A DNA stretch of 64,000 bases from CAVVYW01 sp963752605 (GTDB lineage: Bacteria > Actinomycetota > Thermoleophilia > Solirubrobacterales > 70-9): contig CAVVYW010000005.1 of assembly GCA_963752605.1 (NCBI GenBank), positions 186,001-250,000 on the forward strand, written 5' to 3'. The translations under genes and the position numbers were made by a program. Below, piece after piece: positions 43,448 to 52,715 of the stretch (positions within the stretch are counted from its first letter, which is position 1; the number at the start of each line of letters is the position of its first letter). The notes under the pieces are model-generated. The model was not told the DNA's origin and did no database searches. It worked only from the letters and a program-made list of their open reading frames with translations.

Positions 43448-43747
43448 ATGTATGCACGGATGACCCGGTACGAGGGTGGTTCACCCGAAACCGTCGACGA
43501 AGAGCTGAAGACCAAGAAGAAGGTCCTGCCCACCGAGCCTGGCCAGACGGAGGGGATGACCGGGGCGATCTTCCTGGTCGAGCGCAGCAGCGGGACGATC
43601 ACAGTGATCTCGCTCTGGGAGAGCGAGGAGGCGATGAACGCCGGAGAGGAGATCGCCAAGCAGCTGCGTGAGGAGGCCACGGGAGAGGGAGAGACCGCCT
43701 CGGTCGAGCACTACGAGGTCGCGCTCTTCGGAGTGCAGCAGGCGTAG
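43448..43747 (+). CDS. ABM-like dimeric alpha/beta-barrel protein
   Basis: 99 residues: a ferredoxin-like layout with YARMTRYEGG, then a helix, GAIFLVERSSGTITVISLWESEEAMNAGEE and a last strand HYEVALFGV. This is the pattern of the antibiotic-biosynthesis-monooxygenase and related barrels, many of which have no known enzyme activity. AGGAGG lies 5 nt before the ATG. Confidence 0.7.
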   Translation: MYARMTRYEGGSPETVDEELKTKKKVLPTEPGQTEGMTGAIFLVERSSGTITVISLWESEEAMNAGEEIAKQLREEATGEGETASVEHYEVALFGVQQA

Positions 43748-43756
43748 CGATCGCGG

Positions 43757-45251
43757 CTAGGTGCCGGCTATGTCCCGCGCCTCGGCAGGGGAGTCGCCGT
43801 CGCCGACGATCTCATAGGTGCCGGTCTCCGTCGAGAACCGGGCGATCCCCTCTTCCTTCGCCTCCTTGACCACGGCCTTCGCCACCGTCGGCGCGACGTC
43901 GCGGTTGAAGACTGAGGGGATTATGTAGTCCTCGGAGAGGTCGTCGTCGGTGACCACCTCCGCGATGCCCCGGGCCGCGGCCAACTTCATCTCCTCGGTG
44001 ATCTTGGGGGCACCGGCGTCGAGCGCGCCGCGGAAGATTCCCGGGAAGCAGAGGACGTTGTTGATCTGGTTCGGGTAGTCGGATCGGCCCGTGGCCATGA
44101 TCCGCACGAAGGGCTCCGCGTCCTCGGGCATGACCTCAGGAGTGGGGTTGGCCATCGCGAAGACGATCGCGTCCTTGTTCATCTTCTCGAGCGACTTGGC
44201 CTCGACCAGGCCCGGGGCCGGAGAGGCCGATGAAGAGGTCGCAGCCCTCGATCACCTCGTTCGGGCCACCCTCGAGCTTGTCGGGGTTCGTGTGCTCGGC
44301 GAACCAGCGCTTGATCGGGGTCATGCCGCCGTCCACGTAGTCGAAGCGCTCGGTCGAGATCGCGCCCTGGCGGTCGCAGCCGATGATCTGCTTGATCCCG
44401 CTCGCCTGCATCATCTTGGTGCAGGCGACTCCGGCCGCACCGATGCCCAGGACGAGGACGCGCAGGCTCTCGATCGGCTTGCCGACGATCTTCAGGGAGT
44501 TGAACAGCGATGCCATCACCACCACCGCGGTGCCGTGCTGGTCGTCGTGGAAGACGGGGATGTCGAGCTCTTCCTTGAGCCGGTCCTCGATCTCGAAGCA
44601 GCGCGGGGCGGAGATGTCCTCGAGGTTGATCCCGCCGAAGGTCGGCGCCAGGAGCTTCACGGTGGCGATGATCTCCTCCGGGTCGTTGGTCGCCAGGCAG
44701 ATCGGGAAGGCGTCCACCTGCGCGAACTCCTTGAACAGCATCGCCTTGCCCTCCATCACCGGCATCGCCGCCTCCGGGCCGATGTCGCCGAGGCCGAGCA
44801 CGGCTGAGCCGTCGGAGACCACCGCGACGGTGTTCGCCTTGATCGTGAACTCGAAGGCCTTGCTCCGGTCCTCGGCGATGTACTCGCAGACCCTCGCGAC
44901 GCCCGGCGTGTAGGCCATCGAGAGGTCGTCGCGGGTCTTCAGCGGATACTTGTTGTGCTGCTCGATCTTTCCCTGCTTGTGCATCTCGAAGGTGCGGTCG
45001 GTGTAGCCGAGCACCTTCGCCCCGCGGGTCGAGCCGATCGAGCGCAGGATCTGCTCCCAGTGCTCGGGGCTGTTGGCGTCCACCGTGAACTCGCGAACGC
45101 GCTTGCCTTCCGAGCCCGCACCGGGCACCAGGTCCACCGAGACCAGGGCGCCCCCGGCCTCCGCGATCTGCGCGGTCAGCTTGCCCAGGGGCTCCTGTCG
45201 AGCGTCGAGCTCGACCCGGACGGTGACGCTGTATTGAGCTGAAGCCGCCAT
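43757..45251 (-). CDS. NAD(P)-dependent malic enzyme with N-terminal ACT domain (one +1 frameshift)
   Basis: Oxidative decarboxylation of malate to pyruvate. Residues 1-85 form an ACT regulatory domain (YSVTVRVELDARQEPLGKL). The malic-enzyme body includes YTPGVARVCEYIAED, VVSDGSAVLGLGDIGPEAAMPVMEGK (catalytic Lys), NLEDISAPRCFEIE, FHDDQHGTAVV and VLGIGAAGVACTKMM. The frame breaks near 44213 in CCCCGGGCC; removing one base gives LVEAKSLEKMNKDAIVFAMANPTPE and a stop at 43757. It is divergent from polA. Confidence 0.93.
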
Positions 45252-45260
45252 GGGCTGCGG

Positions 45261-45266
45261 ATATTA
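45261..45266 (-). promoter_or_regulatory. -10 element TAATAT
   Basis: TAATAT on the minus strand, 9 nt before the malic enzyme ATG. Confidence 0.5.
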
Positions 45267-45285
45267 GGCGGGCCGAGTGCGCTCC

Positions 45286-45291
45286 TATGAT
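45286..45291 (+). promoter_or_regulatory. -10 element TATGAT
   Basis: TATGAT ends 6 nt before the polA GTG; leaderless, and only 19 bp from the divergent malic enzyme hexamer. Confidence 0.6.
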
Positions 45292-45297
45292 GAGCCG

Positions 45298-47962
45298 GTG
45301 CCAGCAACCAAGGCAAAGGAGGCCTCAGGGAAGGGCAAGCAGAGCAAGAAGGCCGGCGAGCTCTTCCTGATCGACGGCAATTCGCTCGCCTACCGGGCCT
45401 TCTTCGCGCTGCCGGAGTCGATCGCGACCCACGACGGCCGGCCCACCAACGCCATCTACGGGCTGGCGTCGATGTTCGCCAAGATGCTCACCGACCATAG
45501 CCCGGCGGCCGTGGTGGTCGCCTGGGACGCGGGCTGGTCGGGCCGGGAGGTCACCTACGAGCCCTACAAGTCCCAGCGGAAGCCACGGCCGGACCTGCTG
45601 AAGGAGCAGTGGCCTCACCTGATGCCGCTCGCCGAGGCGTTCGGGTTCACCAACGTCAGGGTCGAGGGCTACGAGGCCGACGACGTGATCGCCTCGATGA
45701 CCAAGCGGGCCCGCGAGCAGGGCGCCGAGGTGATGGTCGTCTCGGGCGATCGCGACGTCTACCAGCTGGTCACCGAAGGGGTGCGGGTGATGACCACCTC
45801 GCGCGGCGTCACCGACACCAAGGTCTACGACGCCGAGGGCGTCAAGGAGCGCTACGGCGTCCCGCCGGAGCTGGTCACCGACCTGATCGGGCTCAAGGGC
45901 GACACCTCGGACAACATCCCCGGCGTCCCCGGGAATCGGGGACAAGACCGCAGCGCAGCTGCTTCAGGAGTACGGCTCGCTCGAGGGGGTCCTCGAGAAC
46001 GTGGACAAGATCTCCGGCGCCAAGCGGAAGGAGAACCTGACCAAGCACGCCGAGGACGCGAGGATCTCGAAGCAGCTCGCGACCGCCATCACCGACATCG
46101 ACTTCGAGCTGGACCTCGAGGAGCTGATGTCGCAGCAGATGGACCGGAGCCGGCTGCGCGAGGTCGCGCGCGAGCACGAGCTGCGGATCATCCTGGAGCG
46201 GCTCGAGGAGGACCTCGGGGCCGACTTCGTGCCGGAGGCCGTCGTGGACGAGCAGCTCGACGCGAGCGCCGAGGAGGGGACCCCCGACGATCTCGCCAAG
46301 GGGGAGGTCGCCGTCGCGATCGCCGGGGGCACCTGGGCGGCGGCGGACGCGAAGCGGATCGTCACCGGCGAGGCCGAGGACCTGAGCGGGCTGGTCGCCG
46401 CGCTGCGGGATCGGCCGCTGATCGGCCACGACATCAAGAGCTTGGGGGGCGCGCTCCACGGTCTTCTCGCCGCCGCGGGGGACGAGGGCCTAGACCTGCG
46501 CCACGACACACAGGTGGGGGCGTACCTGCTCGACCCGGCGCGGCGCACCTACGACCTGATCGACATCGCCGCCCAGCGCGGGCTCGCGGCCGAGTCCAAG
46601 GTCGAGGAGGCCGCCGAGAAGAGCGCTGGCGACGACCAGCTGGAGCTCGGGGAAGAGGAGGAGGTGGCCGATCCCGCCGCCGAGGCGCGGCTCGTCTGGG
46701 AGATCGCCAAGCGCCAGCGCAAGTCCATGAAGGAGCAGGGCCTCGAGAAGCTGATGGACGAGGTCGAGATGCCCCTCGTCGAGGTGCTGGCCGAGATGGA
46801 GCGGGTCGGGGTGATGCTCGACGCGAAGCGGCTCGCCGACATCGGCGAGGGCTTCGAGCAGCGGATCGAGACGCTCCAGGCCGAGATCTTCGACCTGGCC
46901 GGCGGCGAGTTCACGATCGGCTCGCCGCAGCAGCTCGGCGAGGTGCTCTTCGACAAGCTGGGCCTGACCAAGAAGCGCCGCGGCAAGACCGGCTTCTCGA
47001 CCGACGCCAGGGTGCTCGCGCAGATCCGCGAAGAGCACGAGATCATCCCCAAGATCGAGCAGTGGCGGGAGCTGACCAAGCTGAAGAGCACCTACCTCGA
47101 CGCCCTGCCCGAGCTGATCGACCCGGACAGCGGCCGCATCCACACGACCTTCAACCAGACCGCGACGGCGACCGGGCGGCTCTCGAGCACCAACCCGAAC
47201 CTGCAGAACATCCCGATCCGCAGCGAGGAGGGGCGCCCGATCCGCTCCGCCTTCGTCGCCCCGCGCGGCCAGCGGCTGCTCTCGGCCGACTACAACCAGA
47301 TCGAGCTGCGGATCCTCGCCCAGATCGCCGGGGAGGACGCGCTGAAGGAGATCTTCGCCCGAGGCGAGGACATCCACGCGGCGACCGCCGCCGAGGTGCT
47401 GGGCGCCGACGTCGACAAGGTCAGCCCGGGGGAGCGCTCGAAGGCGAAGATGGTCAACTACGGCATCGCCTACGGGCTCTCGGCCTACGGGCTCGCCGAC
47501 CGGCTCAACATCGAGCAGGACGAGGCGGCCGCCTACATCGAGCGCTACTTCGAGCGCTTCCCGGCGGTCAAGCGCTACATCGAGGAGACGGTCGCCTTCG
47601 CGAAGGAGAACGGCTACGTGACGACGCTGCTCGGCCGGCGTCGTCCCATCCCCGAGCTTCGCTCGGGCCGCCCGCAGGTCCGCGGCCAGGGCGAGCGGAA
47701 CGCGGTGAACATGCCGATCCAGGGCACCTCGGCGGACATCATCAAGATTGCGATGGTCCGGGCTCACCGAGCATTGGCCGAGTCGGACCTCACCACCCGG
47801 CTGGTGCTGCAGATCCACGACGAGCTGCTCTTCGAGGGACCGACCGACGAGATGGAAGAGGCCGCGAAGCTGATCGAGCCCGCGATGTGCGAGGCCATCG
47901 ATCTCGACCCACCGCTCGCGGTGGACGTCGGCGTCGGCAAGGACTGGCTGGCGGCGAAGTAG
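45298..47962 (+). CDS. polA: DNA polymerase I (one +1 frameshift)
   Basis: Repair and Okazaki-fragment polymerase. The N-terminal 5' nuclease (LIDGNSLAYRAFFALP, VEGYEADDVIASM, VSGDRDVYQLV, LKGDTSDNIPGV) is followed by a degenerate 3'-exonuclease-like middle and the polymerase domain (TGRLSSTNPNLQNIPIR, SADYNQIELRILAQI, RSKAKMVNYGIAYGLSAYGL, LQIHDELLFE). The frame breaks near 45931 in CCCCGGGAATC; removing one G gives GVPGIGDKTAAQLLQEYG. The GTG at 45298 is preferred to the GTG at 45277 because of the -10. About 887 residues when corrected. Confidence 0.95.
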
Positions 47963-47973
47963 ACGGGCGCGGT

Positions 47974-47979
47974 TAGAGT
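47974..47979 (+). promoter_or_regulatory. -10 element TAGAGT
   Basis: TAGAGT ends 8 nt before the ATG at 47988; leaderless. Confidence 0.5.
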
Positions 47980-47987
47980 CCGCCGCC

Positions 47988-48425
47988 ATGGACAAGGGCC
48001 TCGCCGTTCTCTTCATGGCCGTGGTGGGCGGCCTGATCGCCCTGCAGGCGCCGGTCAACGCGGGCCTCGGCAAGGCGACGGGCACGTTCGCCGCGGCTCT
48101 CGTCTCCTTCATGGTGGGGACGGCGGTGCTGGCGGCGATCGTGGTCGTCAGCGGCAAGGCGGGCGGCGTGGCTGAGGCCACGAACGTCGAGTGGTACTAC
48201 CTGATCGGGGGGATCCTGGGTGCTGCCTACGTGTTCACGGCCCTGGTCACGGTGGACACGATCGGCGCGGGCGGCGTCGCCGCCGCGACGATCACCGGCC
48301 AGCTGACCGCCTCGGTCCTGCTCGACCGGCTGGGCGTGCTGGGGCTGCAGGAGACCCCGCTGACCTTCGAGCGCATGGTGGGAGTGGCGTTGCTGCTGGC
48401 TGGGACCTACCTGGTCGTTCGTTGA
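47988..48425 (+). CDS. DMT-family membrane protein (YdcZ/DUF606-like)
   Basis: 145 residues with five hydrophobic segments. The opening LFMAVVGGLIALQAPVNAGLGKATGTFAAALVSF is characteristic of the YdcZ (DUF606) group of short drug/metabolite-superfamily transporters, which act as homo- or heterodimers. Substrate unknown. Its TGA abuts a perfect GC hairpin that may terminate transcription. Confidence 0.85.
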   Translation: MDKGLAVLFMAVVGGLIALQAPVNAGLGKATGTFAAALVSFMVGTAVLAAIVVVSGKAGGVAEATNVEWYYLIGGILGAAYVFTALVTVDTIGAGGVAAATITGQLTASVLLDRLGVLGLQETPLTFERMVGVALLLAGTYLVVR

Positions 48426-48443
48426 GCGGCCGCCTGCGGCCGC
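48426..48443 (+). terminator. GC palindrome hairpin
   Basis: GCGGCCGC-CT-GCGGCCGC directly after the stop at 48423-48425: a strong 8-bp hairpin without a T tract. It resembles hairpin 3 of the dispersed repeat. Confidence 0.45.
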
Positions 48444-48490
48444 GCCTGAAGTCTGCGGTTTTCCCCGGATACGGAGTCCTCTGCCGGGAG

Positions 48491-48496
48491 TAATCT
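48491..48496 (+). promoter_or_regulatory. -10 element TAATCT
   Basis: TAATCT lies 38 nt before the SD-led ATG at 48535. Confidence 0.35.
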
Positions 48497-48534
48497 CCAT
48501 CTAGATCGATTCCCGAGGTCACTGGAGGTGGCCG

Positions 48535-48777
48535 ATGTTGAGCAAGATGCTCGGACCGATTTGGGTGGTTCTCCTGGGAGTCGTCGTGCTGTTCGGGTTC
48601 TTCGCCGCGCTCGGCTTGTTCTCGCCGGACGAGGTGATGTGGCTGACCGCCGCGGTCGCCGCGCTCGCGGTCCTGATCGGGATCCGCTCGCTGCTGATGC
48701 GGCGCCAGCTCGGAACGCACGGCAACCAGGACCTCTTCCGGTCCCTGAACGTGCTCAGAGAGCGCCGCGGGTTCTAG
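48535..48777 (+). CDS. small membrane protein
   Basis: 80 residues with two hydrophobic segments (IWVVLLGVVVLFGFFAALGLF and VMWLTAAVAALAVLIGI) and a basic C-terminal tail (MRRQLGTHGNQDLFRSLNVLRERRGF). CTGGAGG lies about 7 nt before the ATG. No family is recognised. Its TAG lies at the first base of repeat copy B. Confidence 0.6.
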   Translation: MLSKMLGPIWVVLLGVVVLFGFFAALGLFSPDEVMWLTAAVAALAVLIGIRSLLMRRQLGTHGNQDLFRSLNVLRERRGF

Positions 48778-48876
48778 CTAGCGGCCACCAGGCCGCTGTA
48801 TTTCGGAGCGAAGGGCGAAGCCCGGAGCGACTTATTCGGGGCGGCCGCTTGTGGCCGCGATCTGATGGCGAAGCGG
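48777..48876 (+). repeat. dispersed three-hairpin repeat, copy B
   Basis: 100 bp, about 80 percent identical to copy A. Hairpin 1 is AGCGGCC-ACCA-GGCCGCT, hairpin 2 GGGC-GAA-GCCC (a compensated change from copy A), hairpin 3 GCGGCCG-CTTG-TGGCCGC. It spans the gap between convergent genes and the last 15 codons of the oxidoreductase gene. Confidence 0.8.
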
Positions 48877-49986
48877 TGTCTCCCGAACGACCGCGTGCTC
48901 GTACGCGTAGCTGGGCGGCGCGATCTCGAGGTAGTGGTTGAACGCCCAGTCGACGAACCGCTTGCGGCCGGCCGCGGAGATGACCGCGCGCTGCATCCGG
49001 GCGGGCAGGCGCGGCAGCAGGCGCTGGGCCCGCAGCATCCAGCGGAACTTCCACTCGTGTGAGTCCGAGAACTCGGCGTAGTTCCGGAGCGCCGCGGCGC
49101 GGTCCTGGCGGCCCTCGACGGCGGCGCGAAGCTCGTCGCCGAGCTTGATCCCGAAGTAGAAGGCGGTCCGGATTCCCTCCGCGGTCAGCGGCAGGCAGTG
49201 GCCGGCGGAGTCGCCGACGAAGAACACCTCGCCCTCGACGGCCGGCCGGAGCTTGTGCGGGATCCAATTTCCCTGATAGCGGACCGGCGGCCGCTCCAGG
49301 TCGTCGGCGAGCAGCACCGTGGTGTCCTTGACGCGGAAGCGGGGATCGAAGGAGCCGACTCCGATCCGCTGCTCGTCGCGCGCGGGGAAGCTCCACCCGT
49401 AGCCCGCGGGGACGTAGCGTCGGTCGACCCAGATCTCCAGATCGCTCGAGCCGCCGTCCGGATGGACCTCGAGCCCGCGCGAGAGCGGAGCGTCGGGCGG
49501 CTGGTAGCCGCCGTCCGACGCGAGGATGCGGCGCCACCCCAGCGCGTCCACGATCAGCGGCGCCGAGACGTCGCCGCGGTCGGTGTGAACCGTTTCACCG
49601 CTGCGCCCATCCACCTTCGCCGTCTGGAACTCGGCCTCGCAGCCGTCCGAGAGGATGCGGCAGAGCTCGCGGTAGTCGAACGTGGAGAAGGTCCACGGCA
49701 GCTCGTAGCGGGACGTGCCATGCGGCGTGTGCACGACCAGCTCCCCGAACTCCTGCCGCGCCGAGGCCTCCAGCCCCATTGCGCGGAGCCACTCCGTCGG
49801 GATCCCGCATGCGGAGGTCTGCCGCTCGCCGATCTCGTAGCGGTCCAGCAGCAGCACCCCTGCCCCCGAGCCGGCCAGCTGCCGGGCAACGGTCAGGCCC
49901 GCGAAGCTCGCGCCGCAGACGATGACGTCGTATGCCCCCGTCAGGGGGGTGCGCTCGGCGCCTCGCTTGGTCACGCGGCTGGGCAT
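48832..49986 (-). CDS. FAD-dependent oxidoreductase (geranylgeranyl reductase-like)
   Basis: 384 residues. The FAD loop is YDVIVCGASFAGLTVARQLAG; an internal LIVDALGWRRIL and the second FAD motif VFFVGDSAGHCLPLTAEGIRTAFYFG fit the geranylgeranyl-reductase/PHBH-type flavoproteins. The substrate could be an isoprenoid or aromatic compound. The start is the ATG 6 nt from TACCCT, not the longer frame to 50016. The last 14 residues (PLRHQIAATSGRPE) and the stop are encoded by repeat copy B. Confidence 0.85.
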   Translation of the reverse strand: MPSRVTKRGAERTPLTGAYDVIVCGASFAGLTVARQLAGSGAGVLLLDRYEIGERQTSACGIPTEWLRAMGLEASARQEFGELVVHTPHGTSRYELPWTFSTFDYRELCRILSDGCEAEFQTAKVDGRSGETVHTDRGDVSAPLIVDALGWRRILASDGGYQPPDAPLSRGLEVHPDGGSSDLEIWVDRRYVPAGYGWSFPARDEQRIGVGSFDPRFRVKDTTVLLADDLERPPVRYQGNWIPHKLRPAVEGEVFFVGDSAGHCLPLTAEGIRTAFYFGIKLGDELRAAVEGRQDRAAALRNYAEFSDSHEWKFRWMLRAQRLLPRLPARMQRAVISAAGRKRFVDWAFNHYLEIAPPSYAYEHAVVRETPLRHQIAATSGRPE

Positions 49987-49992
49987 GGGCGG

Positions 49993-49998
49993 AGGGTA
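49993..49998 (-). promoter_or_regulatory. -10 element TACCCT
   Basis: TACCCT on the minus strand, 6 nt before the ATG at 49986; leaderless. Confidence 0.55.
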
Positions 49999-50054
49999 AC
50001 GACCGTATTTACGCACGGCGGGTCCTGACGGATGTCTGCCAAACTGTTTCGGCT

Positions 50055-51413
50055 TTGGAAGCGACCGACACAGTCACCGAGAATCCACCGGATTCCGCAG
50101 CCGGGGCCGCCCCCGCGGCCCCGGACGACCTCCTGATCGAGGTCGACGGCAAGCTCGTCCCCAACTACGACGCGACGATTCACCCCTTCGGCGAGGGTGA
50201 CGTCGTCAGCGGCAAGGTCGTGCGCATCGACAAGGACGAGGTCCTCGTCGACATCGGCTACAAGTCGGAGGGGGTCATCCCCTCCCACGAGCTTTCGATC
50301 CGCAAGTCGGTCGACCCCTCCGACGAGGTCCAGATCGGAGAGGACGTTGACGCCCTCGTCCTCACCAAGGAGGACCAGGAGGGACGCCTCATCCTCTCCA
50401 AGAAGCGGGCCCGCTTCGAGAAGGCGTGGCGCCGGATCGAGGGAGCGGCCGAGTCCGGTGAGCCCGTCGAGGGCACCGTGATCGAGGTCGTCAAGGGCGG
50501 CCTGATCCTCGACCTCGGCGTCCGCGGCTTCCTGCCCGCTTCCCTCGTCGACATCCGCCGCGTGCAGAACCTCGACGAGTTCATGGGCCAGAAGCTCGAG
50601 TGCAAGGTGATCGAGCTCAATCGCTCCCGCAACAACGTCGTGCTCTCCCGCCGCGCGGTTCTGGAGGAGGAGCGCAAGGAGGTGCGCGAGCAGATCCTCG
50701 GGCGCCTGGAGTCCGGTCAGGTGGTCGAGGGCAAGATCTCCAACATCGTCGACTTCGGCGCCTTCGTCGACCTCGAGGGCATCGACGGGCTGATTCACAT
50801 CTCGGAGCTCTCCTGGAGCCATGTCAACCATCCCTCCGAGGTCGTCTCGATCGGCGACACGGTTCGCGTCAAGGTGCTCGACATCGACAAGGACCGGCAG
50901 CGGATCTCGCTCGGGCTCAAGCAGACGCAGGAGGATCCCTGGCAGCGTGTGCTCAACGAGTACAAGGAGGGCGACGTGGTCGAGGGCAAGGTGACCAAGA
51001 TCGTCGCCTTCGGCGCCTTCGTTCAGATCCTGCCCGGCGTAGAGGGGCTGGTCCACATCAGCGAGCTCGCCCAGCACCATGTCGAGAGCCCCGCCGAGGT
51101 CGTCCGGCCCGGCGACGAGATCCAGGTGCAGATCCTCGAGGTGGACGACTCCCGTCGCCGCCTGTCGCTGAGCGCCAAGCGCGTCGAGGGTCAGGAGCTT
51201 GAGGTCCGGGAGCTGTCCGAGGGCGAGGCCGCGGCGGTCGAGGCGGAAGCCCCCGAGGCGCCCGACGCAGAAGCTCCCGAGGCGGCCGAGGCTGAGACTG
51301 GGGGCGAGCCGGAGGCGGAGGTTGCGCCGCCCGAGGAGGCGCCGCCCGAGGAGGTCCCCGCCGAGGAGACCCCCGAGGAAGTCCCGCCGGAAGAGCCTCA
51401 GCCCGAGGCTTGA
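50055..51413 (+). CDS. rpsA: 30S ribosomal protein S1
   Basis: Binds mRNA on the 30S subunit. About 452 residues with four S1 domains beginning at GDVVSGKVVRIDKDEVLVDIG, VEGTVIEVVKGGLILDLG, GQVVEGKISNIVDFGAFVDL and GDVVEGKVTKIVAFGAFVQI, then an acidic Glu/Pro/Ala tail of about 70 residues. Four domains is the usual actinobacterial form. The start is the TTG at 50055; no ATG is in frame, and longer versions would run into the divergent gene. The S1 form matters here because many mRNAs look leaderless. Confidence 0.94.
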   Translation: MEATDTVTENPPDSAAGAAPAAPDDLLIEVDGKLVPNYDATIHPFGEGDVVSGKVVRIDKDEVLVDIGYKSEGVIPSHELSIRKSVDPSDEVQIGEDVDALVLTKEDQEGRLILSKKRARFEKAWRRIEGAAESGEPVEGTVIEVVKGGLILDLGVRGFLPASLVDIRRVQNLDEFMGQKLECKVIELNRSRNNVVLSRRAVLEEERKEVREQILGRLESGQVVEGKISNIVDFGAFVDLEGIDGLIHISELSWSHVNHPSEVVSIGDTVRVKVLDIDKDRQRISLGLKQTQEDPWQRVLNEYKEGDVVEGKVTKIVAFGAFVQILPGVEGLVHISELAQHHVESPAEVVRPGDEIQVQILEVDDSRRRLSLSAKRVEGQELEVRELSEGEAAAVEAEAPEAPDAEAPEAAEAETGGEPEAEVAPPEEAPPEEVPAEETPEEVPPEEPQPEA

Positions 51414-52003
51414 CCCGGTTCGTCGGCCTCACCGGGGGTATCGGGGCCGGAAAGTCGGAGGCGCTGGCGGCATTCGCGCGGCTCGGCGCGGAGACCCTCT
51501 CGACCGACCTCGTCACCCATGAGCTGCTCGCCGACGGCGAGGTCCGAAGCGCGCTGATCGAGCGCTGGGGGGAGGAGGTCGCCCCGTCCGGCGAGGTGGA
51601 TCGCGAACGGGTGGGCGCGATCGTCTTCGAGGACCCCGAGGAGCTCGCCTGGCTCGAGAGCCAGCTTCACCCGCGCGTCGGCGGGCACGTGGCCGAGTGG
51701 CGGCAGCGACTTGCCGCCGAGGTCGAGGTCGGCGTGGTCGAGGTGCCGCTCCTGTTCGAGGCGGCGATGGAGGACGCTTTCGACGCCACCGTGGCGGTGG
51801 TCGCTGATGACGAGGTGAGGGATCACCGTCTCCGCGAGCGCGGCCAGGGCGGGCTGAGCGGACGTGAGGGGCGCCAGCTCAGCCAGGCGGAGAAGGAGAA
51901 GCGGGCCGACCACGTGATCCGCAACAACGGGACGCTCGAGGAGTTGGAGTCTGAGGTGCGGCGGGTCATGGAACAGCTTGGCGCGACCAAGGTGGGGCCA
52001 TGA
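51410..52003 (+). CDS. coaE: dephospho-CoA kinase
   Basis: Last step of CoA synthesis. 197 residues with the P-loop VGLTGGIGAGKSEALAAF, then LSTDLVTHELL, HPRV and EVPLLFEAAMEDAFDATVAVVADDEV. TTG start in the TTGA overlap with rpsA; rpsA-coaE is a common actinobacterial pair. TGA overlaps the ATG of the lytic transglycosylase. Confidence 0.95.
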   Translation: MTRFVGLTGGIGAGKSEALAAFARLGAETLSTDLVTHELLADGEVRSALIERWGEEVAPSGEVDRERVGAIVFEDPEELAWLESQLHPRVGGHVAEWRQRLAAEVEVGVVEVPLLFEAAMEDAFDATVAVVADDEVRDHRLRERGQGGLSGREGRQLSQAEKEKRADHVIRNNGTLEELESEVRRVMEQLGATKVGP

Positions 52004-52674
52004 CCCCGGGCGTGTCGCTGCGCTCGGCGCGCTCGCGCTCGCGGCGGAGCCGTGGCCGCTCGACCGGCCGCCGAGCCCGGGCCACCAGCCGCCAGCGAGT
52101 TCGCCGCCGTCGCAAGCGCACCCTCGTCGTCGCCGCGACGCTGGCGGTCGGCATCGTGGCGGGCGTCCTGATCGCCAACAGCGATCGCTTTCAGGACACC
52201 CTGCGGGAGGTGACCCTGCCGCTGCGCCACGACGACATCATCCGGCAGCAGGCGCGGGAGAAGGGGGTGGAGGCCAGCCTGATCGCAGCCGTGATCTGGC
52301 AGGAGTCGAAGTTCCGAGACCAGACGAGCTCCGCGGGGGCGCGGGGCCTGATGCAGATCACCCCGGGCACCGCGGCCGAGATCGAGAAGCTGAGCGGCGG
52401 GCAGAGCTTCGAATCCGAGGACCTCGCGGATCCCGACATCAACATCCGCTACGGCACCTTCTACCTCGACTACCTGCTCGATCGCTTCGAGGGCAACGAG
52501 GTGGCCGCCCTTGCCGCCTACAACGCCGGCCCGGCCCAGGTGGATGCCTGGGGCGGGGCGGGGATCGGGCTCGATCAGATCGGCTTCCCGGAGACGGAGG
52601 ACTACGTCGAGGGGGTTCTCGACAAGAAGGCCGAGTACGCGGACCACTATTCGAAGGAACTGGCGATCGAATAG
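52000..52674 (+). CDS. membrane-anchored lytic transglycosylase
   Basis: Cleaves peptidoglycan glycan strands. 224 residues: a very Arg/Ser-rich cytosolic N-terminus (about 45 residues), one membrane segment (TLVVAATLAVGIVAGVLIA) and an Slt-type domain with the catalytic Glu in WQESKF, GARGLMQITPGTA and AAYNAGPAQV. ATGA overlap with coaE, an order seen in other actinobacteria. Confidence 0.92.
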   Translation: MTPGVSLRSARSRSRRSRGRSTGRRARATSRQRVRRRRKRTLVVAATLAVGIVAGVLIANSDRFQDTLREVTLPLRHDDIIRQQAREKGVEASLIAAVIWQESKFRDQTSSAGARGLMQITPGTAAEIEKLSGGQSFESEDLADPDINIRYGTFYLDYLLDRFEGNEVAALAAYNAGPAQVDAWGGAGIGLDQIGFPETEDYVEGVLDKKAEYADHYSKELAIE

Positions 52675-52715
52675 CGATGATGGGTCAGCTGACGAACTCT
52701 GCGAAGCTTCCGGAA

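Noticed and set aside
46490..48181. Long minus-strand open frame opposite polA
   Set aside because: Low-complexity Arg/Leu/Asp-rich shadow without motifs; the plus strand holds the polymerase domain.
43282..48876. Repeat copies as CRISPR units or an insertion sequence
   Set aside because: Only two distant copies, no spacer array, no transposase gene and no target-site duplication that I can see.
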